The translations under genes were made by a program, and so were the position numbers. A model generated the notes under the pieces. It worked only from the letters and a program-made list of their open reading frames with translations, did not search any database and was not told where the DNA came from. DNA of 64,000 nt from an uncultured Roseburia sp. GTDB taxonomy: Bacteria > Bacillota > Clostridia > Lachnospirales > Lachnospiraceae. The stretch covers positions 62,001 through 126,000 of the forward strand of contig CANSSP010000002.1 in assembly GCA_947649645.1 (NCBI GenBank). Direction: 5' to 3'. Shown one piece after another: positions 1-8,774 of the stretch (position 1 is the stretch's first letter; every line of letters starts with the position of its first letter).

Positions 1-949
1 TGCTTTCCCCGGTGATCGCAGACTCATCAAATGACGACTTCCCTTCTTCGATTACACCGTCCACCGCAACGGCCTCGCCCGGTCTGATCACAAACAGATC
101 TCCGACCATCACTTCCGCAACGTCCACCACTGTCTCGACATCGCCCCTGAGCACGGTGACCGTTTTCGGAGCGAGGTTCATCAGCCTCGTGATGGCCTCG
201 CTGGTCTTTCCTTTTGATTTTGTCTCCAGATACTTGCCCACTGTAATCAGTGTGAGTATAGTTCCCGCCGATTCAAAATACAGATCATGGCGGTATTGCG
301 CGACAACTGCCAGATCACCATGCCCCAGGCCATATCCGATCCTGTAAATCGCAAAAATTCCATAGACAATCGAGGCTCCCGCACCGATGGCGATCAGACT
401 GTCCATATTGGGACTTCTCCTCAGCAGCGTCTGAAACCCGTTTTTAAAATATTTCTGATTTGCAATCAGAATGGGAATCAGAAGAAGAAACTGTGTAAAT
501 GCATACGCCGCTGCATTTTCATTGCCGGAAAGAAAATGCATGGTGACCGGCGGCATCGGGATGTTGAGCGCCTCAAAAATCATATGTCCCATGGACACAT
601 ACATCAACGGTACGAGGAAGCATACAGAAAGAATCAGACGCTTTTTCATATTCTGAATATTTTTCTGCTGCATGGATACGGCATCTCCCGAAACCGCTGC
701 ACCGCCATCCCTGCCGCCCGCCGTCGGCCTGCCATTTTCTTTTACAGCGGCCCCGTACCCGGCGTCCTCGACCGCCTTTATAATCCGCGCTGTATTCAGT
801 TTTCCTTCTTCGTATTCCACCTGCATGCTGTTCGTCAGCAGATTAACGCTGACATGCCCCATGCCCTCAAGCTTTGACACACTCTTTTCGACATGGACAG
901 AACAGGCAGAGCAGGTCATACCTGTCACGTCATAATTTTCTTTTTTCAT
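1..949 (-). CDS. copA: Copper-translocating P-type ATPase, N-terminal part (runs off the left edge)
   Basis: P1B-type ATPase that would export Cu(I) across the cytoplasmic membrane. Reading leftward from the ATG at 949, the first 70 residues are a heavy-metal-associated domain with the GMTCSAC copper site. A glycine-rich linker and hydrophobic segments follow (about residues 100-125, 150-165, 180-200 and 215-235). The actuator domain ends at the window edge with DESAITGES, which holds the TGES dephosphorylation motif. About 316 codons are present, and the phosphorylation and ATP-binding domains lie outside. The gene starts 81 bases after csoR on the same strand, so the two probably form one copper-inducible unit. 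Copper rather than silver specificity is inferred from the CsoR partner. Confidence 0.93.
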   Translation of the reverse strand, partial: MKKENYDVTGMTCSACSVHVEKSVSKLEGMGHVSVNLLTNSMQVEYEEGKLNTARIIKAVEDAGYGAAVKENGRPTAGGRDGGAAVSGDAVSMQQKNIQNMKKRLILSVCFLVPLMYVSMGHMIFEALNIPMPPVTMHFLSGNENAAAYAFTQFLLLIPILIANQKYFKNGFQTLLRRSPNMDSLIAIGAGASIVYGIFAIYRIGYGLGHGDLAVVAQYRHDLYFESAGTILTLITVGKYLETKSKGKTSEAITRLMNLAPKTVTVLRGDVETVVDVAEVMVGDLFVIRPGEAVAVDGVIEEGKSSFDESAITGES

Positions 950-1030
950 ATTTCACACTTTTCCTCATTTCTGTACCGATTTTTGCACATCCTAAGTCTG
1001 CCGACAGATAACGCGCAGACCGCCCCTGGC

Positions 1031-1339
1031 CTATTTCATCAATTTCTTCAGAAGTTCGCAGAGTTCGTCGACCGCTTCTTCCCTGCCGTCTCTGATATCC
1101 TGCGAAACGCAGGTTTTTATATGACGCGCCAGAAGTTCTTTATTAAAACCATTCAGCGCCGCCTGAACGGCAGATACCTGTGTAACGATGTCCACGCAGT
1201 AGCGATCGTCCTCCACCATCGCTCTGATGCCGCGCACCTGTCCCTCAATACGGCTTAAGCGGGTAATCAGATCTCTGCGCTCATCCACGTCTCTCTGCTT
1301 ATGCTTTACTTCCTCAGATCGTACATTCCGCTCCGGCAT
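1031..1339 (-). CDS. csoR: CsoR-type copper-sensing transcriptional repressor
   Basis: Four-helix repressor of the DUF156/CsoR family, which releases DNA on binding Cu(I). The family signature RLSRIEGQVRGI is followed by the metal ligands in order: Cys in DRYCVDIV, then His and Cys in RHIKTC. The start is placed at 1339 because GGAGG then lies 7 bases upstream, giving 102 residues. A longer frame back to 1444 would swallow the promoter and operator and is rejected. The operator between promoter and gene indicates autoregulation together with the downstream copA. Confidence 0.93.
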   Translation of the reverse strand: MPERNVRSEEVKHKQRDVDERRDLITRLSRIEGQVRGIRAMVEDDRYCVDIVTQVSAVQAALNGFNKELLARHIKTCVSQDIRDGREEAVDELCELLKKLMK

Positions 1340-1393
1340 GGCCATTCCTCCGTCCTGTCTTTGTCTCTGCCATCTGCTTTGTCTCACGGCGCA

Positions 1394-1444
1394 TATACCC
1401 CCATAGGGTATAATAACTATAACGCTCTTTTTCCGCGTTGTCAA
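1394..1444 (-). promoter_or_regulatory. csoR-copA promoter with CsoR operator
   Basis: On the minus strand TTGACA (1439-1444) and TATAGT (1416-1421) are separated by exactly 17 bases. Just downstream, at 1394-1412, lies TATACCCCCATAGGGTATA, an inverted repeat TATACCC/GGGTATA with a 5-base centre. This matches the known GC-tract CsoR operator type and would cover the transcription start. Confidence 0.88.
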
Positions 1445-1459
1445 TACCAGCTTTTTTTA

Positions 1460-1488
1460 TTGCCGAAACTGACAATACGGGTTATACT
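1460..1488 (+). promoter_or_regulatory. Promoter of the zinc-ribbon gene
   Basis: TTGCCG (1460-1465), 17-base spacer, TATACT (1483-1488), about 45 bases before the start codon at 1535. It is divergent from the csoR promoter and only about 15 bases from it. Confidence 0.6.
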
Positions 1489-1534
1489 ATGTAGTGAGAA
1501 AATGAAATGAAGTATATTCTGGGAGGTAATCTGG

Positions 1535-1909
1535 ATGGAGTTTTTTGACAAATTAGGAGAAACCATCGTATCCGCCGGAAAAGATGTCGGACAGAAGGCA
1601 AAGGACGTGTCCGAGATCGCGAAGCTGCGGATCGATATCAGGGCCAAGGAAGAATACGTACAGGAGCAGTACGCCGTCATTGGCGCCGCCTACTACGAAA
1701 AGCACAAAAACGACGAGGTCGTCGGAACCGATGAAGCGGAACAATTCTACCTGATCGGCGAGGCACTCGCGGAGATCGCGCGCATGAAAGCGGAAGTCCT
1801 TAAAATCAAGGGCGCTTCCGAATGCCCGAAATGCGGCGCAAGAATGCCCGAGGCGGCGACATTCTGCAGTGACTGCGGCGCAAAGTTAAACGACATCTTT
1901 GAAGAATAA
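1535..1909 (+). CDS. Small zinc-ribbon protein of unknown function
   Basis: A 124-residue cytoplasmic protein. Residues 1-90 are charged and predicted helical, probably forming an amphipathic coiled region. The C-terminus holds a double CxxC zinc ribbon, CPKCGARMPEAATFCSDCGA. The start has GGGAGG about 10 bases upstream and its own promoter. Short proteins of this layout are common in Lachnospiraceae and have no assigned role. A structural or membrane-associated scaffold is possible, but nothing in the sequence decides this. Confidence 0.8.
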   Translation: MEFFDKLGETIVSAGKDVGQKAKDVSEIAKLRIDIRAKEEYVQEQYAVIGAAYYEKHKNDEVVGTDEAEQFYLIGEALAEIARMKAEVLKIKGASECPKCGARMPEAATFCSDCGAKLNDIFEE

Positions 1910-1932
1910 AATGCAAAAGGAGCCTGCAGAGT

Positions 1933-3309
1933 TTGAATACACACAAAAAAACAGCAGGAGAATATATAGGCGCGTATGCGCCTTTTATTCTGACTGCACT
2001 CATCGGATTGATCTATCATATAAAGATACAGCCCATGGCAGGGGACGACCTCTATTTTGCCGACGCCGCCGAAAACAGCGGTCTGTGGGCTTTTCTCACC
2101 ATGCGCTATGAAACCTGGACCTCCCGGATTGCCATCGAATTTTTACTTGTATTTATCATAAAACACCCTCTCTTATGGAAAATTCTTGACACCCTTCTGT
2201 TTGCCGCCTTTCCGGTCCTGCTCTCAGACCTCTTCGGACAGAGCCGCTTTATGAGCTGGTGCGCGGCGGCAGCCGTTCTCCTGTATCCGTTCCACGATAT
2301 GGGGTCCGCAGGCTGGATAACAACGACAGTCAATTACTTCTGGCCACTGTTCTGTGGATTTTATGTATGCGTACTATTAAAAAAGGCGCTTCTGCGGAAA
2401 AAAATCCACATTTACGAAACGGCAGGCGGCACTGTGGCCTGTCTGCTGGCGAGCAGCCACGAACAGTTTGCCGTCATTCTCTGTGTCATTTTTCTGCTCT
2501 GCGCATATTATGTCTTTCACATACGCAGAACGTCCGGCGAAAAATCCACACCGGGAAGCATCTGTGTGTGGAAACATGCTTTTACGCCGGCCTGCCTTGC
2601 CACGGCAAATTTCCTGTCCCTGATTCTGATTATACTCTGCCCTGGAAATGCCGCGCGAAACGCTGTCAGCATCGCCGACCTGCCCGTCTTTGCAGCCTAC
2701 AGCTTTGCAGATAAGCTTTACCTGGGGCTGCTGGGCATGGAGCGCGTGTTCCTGGCAAATGCGGACGCCGTATTTTTCGTGTCAGCGTTTCTCCTTTCAT
2801 GGCTTGTCTGTCTGAAAACAGACAGCTACGCAAAAACGCTGCTCTGCTCCCTGCCGCTTTTCATCCTCTTCGGCCAGACCGTCGTGCGCACGGCATACCC
2901 GGGACTCTCCGGAATTTTTGTCATTCCGGAGCAGGTTCTTGCCTGGGACCCGGCGGCGCTGTCCACCTGGCTTCCGATGCTCTATCTCCTGCTCACAATC
3001 ATCTCCATGTTTTATGCCTTCTGTCTCCTTCTGAAAGAGAAGCCATTCGCCTGTTTCTGCCTGCTGCTTCTCCTTGGCTGTGGGTTCGGCGCCGGGATGA
3101 TACTGGGATTTATGGCAACAATCTACGTGTCGGGAGAACGCGTCTATATCGCATTTTATTTTCTTCTTCTGGCGGCCGTTTTATACTGCATGGCCGGAAT
3201 GGAAGATACACTGCAGAAAAAGGCAGACACCGTGTGCGGCAGACTGGCGCTGACCATTCCCGCATTGTTGTGTCTTATCAATATCGGATTTGTAGCCCTC
3301 TCCGTCTGA
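1933..3309 (+). CDS. Polytopic membrane protein, DUF6056/GT-C-like
   Basis: A 458-residue integral membrane protein with about ten to twelve hydrophobic segments. Near the N-terminus, after the first membrane segment, it has GDDLYFAD, and then a TWTSR motif. An acidic pair in the first outer loop followed by a W-(S)-R motif is typical of DUF6056 and GT-C-type glycosyltransferase-like proteins. The start is a TTG at 1933 with AAGGAG about 10 bases upstream, because no in-frame ATG near the start has a ribosome site. A terminator follows at 3327-3386. A role in surface-glycan assembly is inferred only from the fold type. Confidence 0.65.
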   Translation: MNTHKKTAGEYIGAYAPFILTALIGLIYHIKIQPMAGDDLYFADAAENSGLWAFLTMRYETWTSRIAIEFLLVFIIKHPLLWKILDTLLFAAFPVLLSDLFGQSRFMSWCAAAAVLLYPFHDMGSAGWITTTVNYFWPLFCGFYVCVLLKKALLRKKIHIYETAGGTVACLLASSHEQFAVILCVIFLLCAYYVFHIRRTSGEKSTPGSICVWKHAFTPACLATANFLSLILIILCPGNAARNAVSIADLPVFAAYSFADKLYLGLLGMERVFLANADAVFFVSAFLLSWLVCLKTDSYAKTLLCSLPLFILFGQTVVRTAYPGLSGIFVIPEQVLAWDPAALSTWLPMLYLLLTIISMFYAFCLLLKEKPFACFCLLLLLGCGFGAGMILGFMATIYVSGERVYIAFYFLLLAAVLYCMAGMEDTLQKKADTVCGRLALTIPALLCLINIGFVALSV

Positions 3310-3326
3310 CGCCGGTCCGTCGTCCG

Positions 3327-3386
3327 CGCAGTTTCTTTTCCGGTGCGGCAGTAATCTGCCCCGCCGGAAGGGAGACTGCGTTTTTT
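3327..3386 (+). terminator. Rho-independent terminator after the DUF6056-like gene
   Basis: Arms CGCAGTTTC (3327-3335) and GAGACTGCG (3372-3380), with further pairing CCGG/CCGG inside and six T residues at 3381-3386. Confidence 0.7.
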
Positions 3387-3458
3387 ATCGGAAAAACTGG
3401 TTATACTATTCCCAAAGACAGCCGTTCCCCCACATGGAAATGAAGAGAGGAGTATGTC

Positions 3459-4256
3459 ATGAAAAAAATATTTGCGGCAGCCAGCCGGGCGGCACTCTAT
3501 TTTCTGATTTATCCAACAGTACAGATCGCCGTATCAACGATTGCCTTTGCCATCATCTCAGCGCAGACAACGGCGGAAGCCATGGCCGTCTCTTACGATC
3601 AGACCTTAAAACGTCTGGCCGGGTTTTCCCCGGCAATCATATTGATTTCCGGAATCACGACACTCTTTTTATACTGGCTGATCCTCCTCGACCAGGGACG
3701 CAGCTTCTTTTCCGAGATCACCCTCAGGAAAATAAAATACAACAAAATCCTGCCCATCCTTCTCCTTGGAGCCGCCTTTGAGCTTTTGTTCTCTCTGTCT
3801 CTGCAGACGATTCCATACCCACGGCACTGGACAGATTCCTATCAGCAGCACGCCTCTGATCTTATGTGCGGAAATCCGTTCATTCTCTGGACCGCCGTCG
3901 TCCTCATTTCCCCGATGGCAGAGGAAACCGTATTCCGCGGTTTTGTCTATTCCCGTCTGAAAAGCGGAATGCCGCCGCTGGCCTCTGCTCTTCTCACTTC
4001 CTTTCTGTTCGCGGCCATGCATGGAACCGTCCTGCATGGAATCTATATGTTTTTTCTTGGACTTCTCTTTATCTGGGTGCTGGAACAATTCCACTCCCTG
4101 TCCGCATCCATCCTGTTTCACGTTTCCTTCAACCTGACCGGCATGCTTCTGCCTCTCCTGCCCGCGGCCACAGATAATGCTGTCTTCGGTATATTTCCCG
4201 CCGCGGCTGTACTATGTATCGTAACAATGCTCTGGATAAAGCATGACACACTATAA
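3459..4256 (+). CDS. CPBP-family intramembrane metalloprotease
   Basis: A 265-residue membrane protein of the CAAX-protease and bacteriocin-processing (Abi/CPBP) family. The three motifs are in order: EETVFRG (glutamate pair plus arginine, about residues 155-161), a histidine in FAAMHGTVLHG, and HVSFN near the C-terminus. About eight hydrophobic segments are visible. The ATG at 3459 follows GAGAGGAG at good spacing. Family members process prenylated proteins or peptides or give self-immunity to bacteriocins. There is no peptide gene next to it, so the substrate is unknown. Confidence 0.87.
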   Translation: MKKIFAAASRAALYFLIYPTVQIAVSTIAFAIISAQTTAEAMAVSYDQTLKRLAGFSPAIILISGITTLFLYWLILLDQGRSFFSEITLRKIKYNKILPILLLGAAFELLFSLSLQTIPYPRHWTDSYQQHASDLMCGNPFILWTAVVLISPMAEETVFRGFVYSRLKSGMPPLASALLTSFLFAAMHGTVLHGIYMFFLGLLFIWVLEQFHSLSASILFHVSFNLTGMLLPLLPAATDNAVFGIFPAAAVLCIVTMLWIKHDTL

Positions 4257-4307
4257 AAAAACACACAGAATCGTCCTGCCATGAAAAGCGCAAGAAGGAT
4301 TTACGCC

Positions 4308-4336
4308 TTGACTTTCCCATTTTTCCATGCTAATCT
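4308..4336 (+). promoter_or_regulatory. metG promoter
   Basis: TTGACT (4308-4313), 17-base spacer, TAATCT (4331-4336). It sets the T-box leader start near 4343. Confidence 0.75.
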
Positions 4337-4342
4337 AAACAA

Positions 4343-4695
4343 CAGAAAACACAGAGAAAAAGAGAGTACATCCGGACGGAATTTACAGAGAAATTTTCAG
4401 TCGTCACAAAACAGCAGTCTGACGGCTTGCTGAGAGAAAATAAGGAAATCCGGATGGAAGATGGCTTTGGAGTGGCAGAAATGAACTCTTCCGGGCGGCG
4501 TAAGCTCCCGCCGGAAAGGGATAAGTTCTGACAGGACCGCCTGTTACAGCGGAGGATGTTAACAGCAGACGTTGATATCCGTCGAGATCCGGATTGTGAA
4601 GTCCGGGTGAAAAGAAGTGGTACCGCGGGCTTTTCCCGCCTTCTGTTTATAAACTGCCGCCCTGGGCATCTTATAAACAGAAGGCGTTTTTTTTT
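4343..4695 (+). promoter_or_regulatory. Methionine T-box leader (tRNA-sensing attenuator) of metG
   Basis: The T-box sequence GAAGTGGTACCGCGGGC lies at 4614-4630, and its bulge TGGT (4618-4621) can pair with an ACCA tRNA end. The base of stem I pairs AAGAG with CTCTT around an AGTA/GAA specifier loop whose codon is ATG at 4481-4483, so the sensed tRNA is Met. The terminator at 4638-4695 has perfect 15-base arms (4638-4652 and 4671-4685) followed by nine T. Uncharged tRNA-Met would favour the antiterminator and metG expression. Confidence 0.93.
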
Positions 4696-4790
4696 GCACA
4701 GAAATCCGCACCGGCCGCTGTTTTCGCCTCCGACGGCCGTCTGCACGGACAGCGTATTTTATTTATTTAAGATGAAGAGAGGATTTATCT

Positions 4791-6803
4791 ATGGCTGAAA
4801 AAGGAAAATATTATATGACAACGGCGATCGCCTACACCTCAGGCAAACCACATATCGGAAACACTTATGAGATCGTGCTCGCCGACGCAATCGCAAGATA
4901 CAGACGATTTGAGGGTTACGACGTGTATTTCCAGACGGGAACGGATGAACATGGCCAGAAAATCCAGGAAAAGGCCGAAAATGCCCACATCACGCCAAAG
5001 GAATACGTCGACAAGGTGGCGGGCGAAGTAAAGCGGATCTGGGATCTGATGAACACTTCCTATGACAACTTTGTTCGCACGACAGATACTGACCACGAAA
5101 CTCAGGTCAGAAAGATTTTCAAAAAGTTATACGACAAAGGAGATATTTATAAAAGCGCCTATGAAGGGCTCTACTGCACTCCTTGTGAATCCTTCTGGAC
5201 CGAATCCCAGCTTGCAGACGGAAAATGCCCGGACTGCGGCCGTGAGGTAACACCGGCAAAAGAAGAGGCTTATTTCTTTAAAATGAGTAAATATGCTGAC
5301 CGTCTGATCGAACACATCAACGCTCATCCGGAATTTATACAGCCGGTATCCCGGAAAAACGAGATGATGAATAATTTTCTGTTGCCGGGTCTGCAGGATC
5401 TGTGCGTGTCAAGAACCTCTTTTACGTGGGGGATTCCCGTGGACTTCGACCCAAAACACGTCGTCTATGTATGGCTGGACGCACTGTCAAATTATATCAC
5501 CAAAATCGGTTATGAAGCGGACGGTACTTCATCCGGGCTGTTTTGTAAAAACTGGCCTGCCGATCTGCATCTGATCGGAAAAGACATTATCCGTTTCCAC
5601 ACAATCTACTGGCCGATTTTCCTGATGGCACTCGATCTGCCGCTCCCGAAGCAGATCTTCGGCCACCCCTGGCTTTTACAGGGCGGCGATAAAATGAGCA
5701 AATCAAAAGGAAATGTGATCTATGCCGACGATATGGCCGCTCTCTTTGGAGTGGATGCAACCCGTTATTTCGTGCTTCATGAGATGCCTTTTGACAACGA
5801 CGGAATCATCACCTGGGAGCTTGTCATTGAACGCTTCAATTCCGATCTGGCAAATGTACTTGGTAACCTGGTAAACCGCACGGTTTCCATGAGCAATAAA
5901 TATTTTGACGGTATTGTCGCCCGCACCGGAGCAGTCGAGGAAATTGACAACGATTTAAAAGCTGTCGTAACCGCGGCGAGAAACCGGATCTCAGAAAAAA
6001 TGGACAGACTCAGAGTCGCGGACGCGATATCTGAAGTGTTCGCGGTATTTAAGCGCTGCAACAAATACATCGATGAAACAGCTCCCTGGGTACTGGCCAA
6101 AGACGATTCCAGAAAAGACCGCCTTAGTGAAGTGTTATACAACCTTGTGGAAGCCATCACCGTTGGCGCTTCCCTCCTCGGAAGTTTTCTCCCCGAAACC
6201 GCAGACCGGATCGCGTCACAGCTGAACACCAGACTTCGTACCTTTGACGAAGCAGACCAGTTCGGCCTGTACAAAGACGGGAGCAAAGTTGCGGCAAAAC
6301 CCGAGATCCTGTTTGCCCGCCTTGACGCAAAAGAGGTAATGCCAAAAGTAGATGCAATCCGCGAGGCACAGAAAAAAGAATATGAGGCCGGGCAGGGCGC
6401 ACCGGATGCCGGTTCTTCCCCAAATCCTTCCACAGACGCGCCTATGGACACTGCCACAATTGATATTGAGCCGAAAGAAGAAATCTCTTACGACGACTTT
6501 ATGAAAATGCAGTTCCAGGTCGGGGAAATTATCTCCTGCGAAGCAGTTCCAAAGTCAAAAAAGCTTCTCTGCTCGCAGGTAAAAATCGGAAGCCAGACCC
6601 GGCAGATCGTTTCCGGCATCCGCAAATATTATACCCCGGAAGAAATGGTTGGAAAAAAGGTGATGGTTCTCGTCAATTTAAAACCGGCAAAACTGGCGGG
6701 TGTTCTCTCTGAAGGAATGCTCCTGTGTGCAGAAGACGCGGAAGGGAATCTTGCGCTGATGACACCGGAGCGCCCCATGCCTGCGGGTGCAGAAATCTGC
6801 TGA
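4791..6803 (+). CDS. metG: Methionyl-tRNA synthetase
   Basis: Class I synthetase that charges tRNA-Met with methionine. Residues 1-60 hold the ATP-binding motif HIGN (HIGH type). Cysteine pairs CTPC and CPDC form the zinc knuckle. The KMSKSKGN loop is near residue 300, an anticodon-binding helical domain follows, and residues 560-670 form an EMAP/Trbp111-type tRNA-binding domain (YDDFMKMQFQVGEI onward) that supports dimerisation. The length of 670 residues is normal for the Bacillus-type enzyme. The start follows AAGAGAGG. Control is by the T-box leader directly upstream. Confidence 0.98.
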   Translation: MAEKGKYYMTTAIAYTSGKPHIGNTYEIVLADAIARYRRFEGYDVYFQTGTDEHGQKIQEKAENAHITPKEYVDKVAGEVKRIWDLMNTSYDNFVRTTDTDHETQVRKIFKKLYDKGDIYKSAYEGLYCTPCESFWTESQLADGKCPDCGREVTPAKEEAYFFKMSKYADRLIEHINAHPEFIQPVSRKNEMMNNFLLPGLQDLCVSRTSFTWGIPVDFDPKHVVYVWLDALSNYITKIGYEADGTSSGLFCKNWPADLHLIGKDIIRFHTIYWPIFLMALDLPLPKQIFGHPWLLQGGDKMSKSKGNVIYADDMAALFGVDATRYFVLHEMPFDNDGIITWELVIERFNSDLANVLGNLVNRTVSMSNKYFDGIVARTGAVEEIDNDLKAVVTAARNRISEKMDRLRVADAISEVFAVFKRCNKYIDETAPWVLAKDDSRKDRLSEVLYNLVEAITVGASLLGSFLPETADRIASQLNTRLRTFDEADQFGLYKDGSKVAAKPEILFARLDAKEVMPKVDAIREAQKKEYEAGQGAPDAGSSPNPSTDAPMDTATIDIEPKEEISYDDFMKMQFQVGEIISCEAVPKSKKLLCSQVKIGSQTRQIVSGIRKYYTPEEMVGKKVMVLVNLKPAKLAGVLSEGMLLCAEDAEGNLALMTPERPMPAGAEIC

Positions 6804-6957
6804 AACTCCGGTACACATTTGAAAAATATTCTAAAAAAACCGCGGCTTTCATCCGATGTAAAAGGTAAAAGATCTGTTTGTGCAAAATATGAATGGACTC
6901 ACCACTACCTTCCGCGGGAAGCGGCTCCTGCGGAAGTGTTTCAAGGAGGAATGCGTT

Positions 6958-7845
6958 ATGGGTATGACAGTCAGCGGTTCCGGCATGACAGGATCAACCA
7001 TGGCTATGCCGGGAACAACTGCCGCAGGAAAAACAAAAAGCAGCGGAAGGAACAGCCGGACAAAAAAAACCGGCCTATCCGGTCCGACACAAAACAAAAC
7101 GAAAAAAAAGCTCAAATACAACCACCGGGAAATCTCGGGCCAGCTCGCCCAGGCAAAAAAGGCACAGAGCGCCGCGACAGTTATGGTGCGGGCCAAAACC
7201 AGACTTGCCTCCCTTTTGCGTTGTGTGGGAAGCGGGCAGTATGATTACAATGAACTGAACAACGCGATTGCACACGCGCGGCGCATGGTACGCTGCGCCC
7301 AGCTGAAAGTAAAAAATCTCAAGGAAGAAGAGATGGAGGCAAAAGGCCATCAGAAAAAAAACAACGGCAAAAAGGCGCAGAAGGAAGGCGAAATCAAGCG
7401 CAGAGTTGCACAGAAAGAGCGCGAGCTTGAGCAGAAACTTGCCATGGAACACCTCCAGGAGGTTATGCGGGAAAAAACGGCGCGTCAGCGGATGATGAAT
7501 AAACGGCGGATGCACCGCAGAGAAGAACAGGGTAAAATCAACGAAGCCGACATGAAGTACATCAAAGGCCTGATGGAAAAAAACAATGATTCAGACCGAA
7601 AAGACAGCCCGGATATGTCCGGCGTATGGATAGACTTAAGCGCTGCGGCGGCTGCGCAGAGTGAAGCCGCCCTGTTAAAACAACAGATCGAACAGGAAGT
7701 CCGCGCCGAAGTCGAGGCAGAAATGTCAATGGATTGTGGCAGCGTCCCAGAAACAGCAGGCGGAATGAACATGGGGACACCGGATATGCCGACGTCAGAA
7801 GCAGCCTCTGCCGAGGCGGCTGTGTCTGTCGATATCTGCCTGTAA
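6958..7845 (+). CDS. Basic, coiled-coil-rich protein of unknown function
   Basis: A 295-residue protein I do not recognise. The start at 6958 is chosen because AAGGAGGA ends 7 bases before it; a frame back to 6880 has no ribosome site. Residues 1-55 are Ser/Thr/Gly/Lys-rich and probably disordered. The middle (about 70-210) is a highly charged Lys/Arg/Glu helical region likely to form a coiled coil. The tail is Ala/Met-rich. There is no signal peptide or membrane segment. It sits between metG and tatD with a 150-base leader containing CTTCCGC/GCGGAAG arms. Nucleic-acid binding is possible from the charge but unproven. Confidence 0.6.
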   Translation: MGMTVSGSGMTGSTMAMPGTTAAGKTKSSGRNSRTKKTGLSGPTQNKTKKKLKYNHREISGQLAQAKKAQSAATVMVRAKTRLASLLRCVGSGQYDYNELNNAIAHARRMVRCAQLKVKNLKEEEMEAKGHQKKNNGKKAQKEGEIKRRVAQKERELEQKLAMEHLQEVMREKTARQRMMNKRRMHRREEQGKINEADMKYIKGLMEKNNDSDRKDSPDMSGVWIDLSAAAAAQSEAALLKQQIEQEVRAEVEAEMSMDCGSVPETAGGMNMGTPDMPTSEAASAEAAVSVDICL

Positions 7846-7960
7846 GCCTTTCCCCCGTGCGGCGTAAATTTCACATTTTAAGTCTGCGCCGCCGTACCCG
7901 GCTTTTTTCTCAGACCCGGTACGACAGCAGCAAAAAAGTAAGAAAGGAAACTGGCCTGTC

Positions 7961-8752
7961 ATGATCTTTGAAACACATGCGCATTACGATGACGAACAAT
8001 TTACACCCGACCGGGGCGCGCTTCTCGCTGCGCTTCCGGAAAAAGGCATCGGAAAAATCATTAATGTGGGCGCTTCCGTCGCAACAACCAGAATGACGCT
8101 CGCCCTGGCGGAACAATATCGCCACATATACGCCGCCGTCGGCGTCCACCCGGGTGAAATCCGGGATCTGGATGAGGATAATTTTTTATGGTTAAAGCAA
8201 CAGACAACGCAGGGGAAGGTTGTGGCAATCGGAGAAATCGGTCTGGACTATTATTGGGAAAAAGATCCCGTTGTCCAGGAAACGCAACGTCACTGGTTTC
8301 GCCGACAGATGGCTCTGGCAAAAGACGCAGATCTTCCCGTCATCATCCACTCCCGCGACGCGGCCGCCGACACCATGCAGATTGTCAGCGAAGCCGGAAA
8401 CTGGTCGCCTTCTTCTGACGGCTGCGGTGTGATCCACTGTTACTCCTACTCTGCCGAGCAGGCACTGCAGTATATAAAACTCGGCTATTATATCGGCGTG
8501 GGCGGCGTCGTAACATTTAAAAACGCAAAAAAATTAAAAGAAACCGTACAGGCTATACCTCTATCCCGCATTCTTCTGGAAACTGACTGCCCCTACATGG
8601 CGCCGGAACCATACCGCGGAAAGAGAAACGAATCTTCCTATCTGACTTACGTGGCTGAAAAGATTGCGGAGATAAAAGAAATCTCTCCCGCCGAAGTGGA
8701 AAAAGCCACATGGGAAAATGCAATACGTCTCTTTTCCAGGGCGGCTTCCTGA
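7961..8752 (+). CDS. tatD: TatD-family metal-dependent deoxyribonuclease
   Basis: A 263-residue TIM-barrel hydrolase of the amidohydrolase superfamily. Metal ligands are visible in the order usual for TatD: THAHYD at the N-terminus (HxH), GEIGLDYYW (Glu), IIHSRDA (His), HCYSY (His) and ETDCPYMAP (Asp). Family members are 3'-5' exonucleases acting on DNA in repair or turnover. The gene usually follows metG in Firmicutes, as it does here with one gene between. It ends 22 bases from the convergent repair pair. Confidence 0.95.
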   Translation: MIFETHAHYDDEQFTPDRGALLAALPEKGIGKIINVGASVATTRMTLALAEQYRHIYAAVGVHPGEIRDLDEDNFLWLKQQTTQGKVVAIGEIGLDYYWEKDPVVQETQRHWFRRQMALAKDADLPVIIHSRDAAADTMQIVSEAGNWSPSSDGCGVIHCYSYSAEQALQYIKLGYYIGVGGVVTFKNAKKLKETVQAIPLSRILLETDCPYMAPEPYRGKRNESSYLTYVAEKIAEIKEISPAEVEKATWENAIRLFSRAAS

Positions 8753-8774
8753 CAGAGTCAGGGCGCGGACGCGC

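Noticed and set aside
1340-1444. N-terminal extension of csoR to 1444
   Set aside because: It would cover the -10 box and the operator; a better ribosome site serves the start at 1339.
5777-6457. 226-codon minus-strand frame inside metG
   Set aside because: metG is unambiguous on the plus strand; the frame has Ser/Arg-rich composition typical of antisense reading.
6909-6936. CTTCCGC/GCGGAAG arms before the coiled protein as a riboswitch
   Set aside because: Only a 7-bp stem, no known aptamer features and no expression platform visible.
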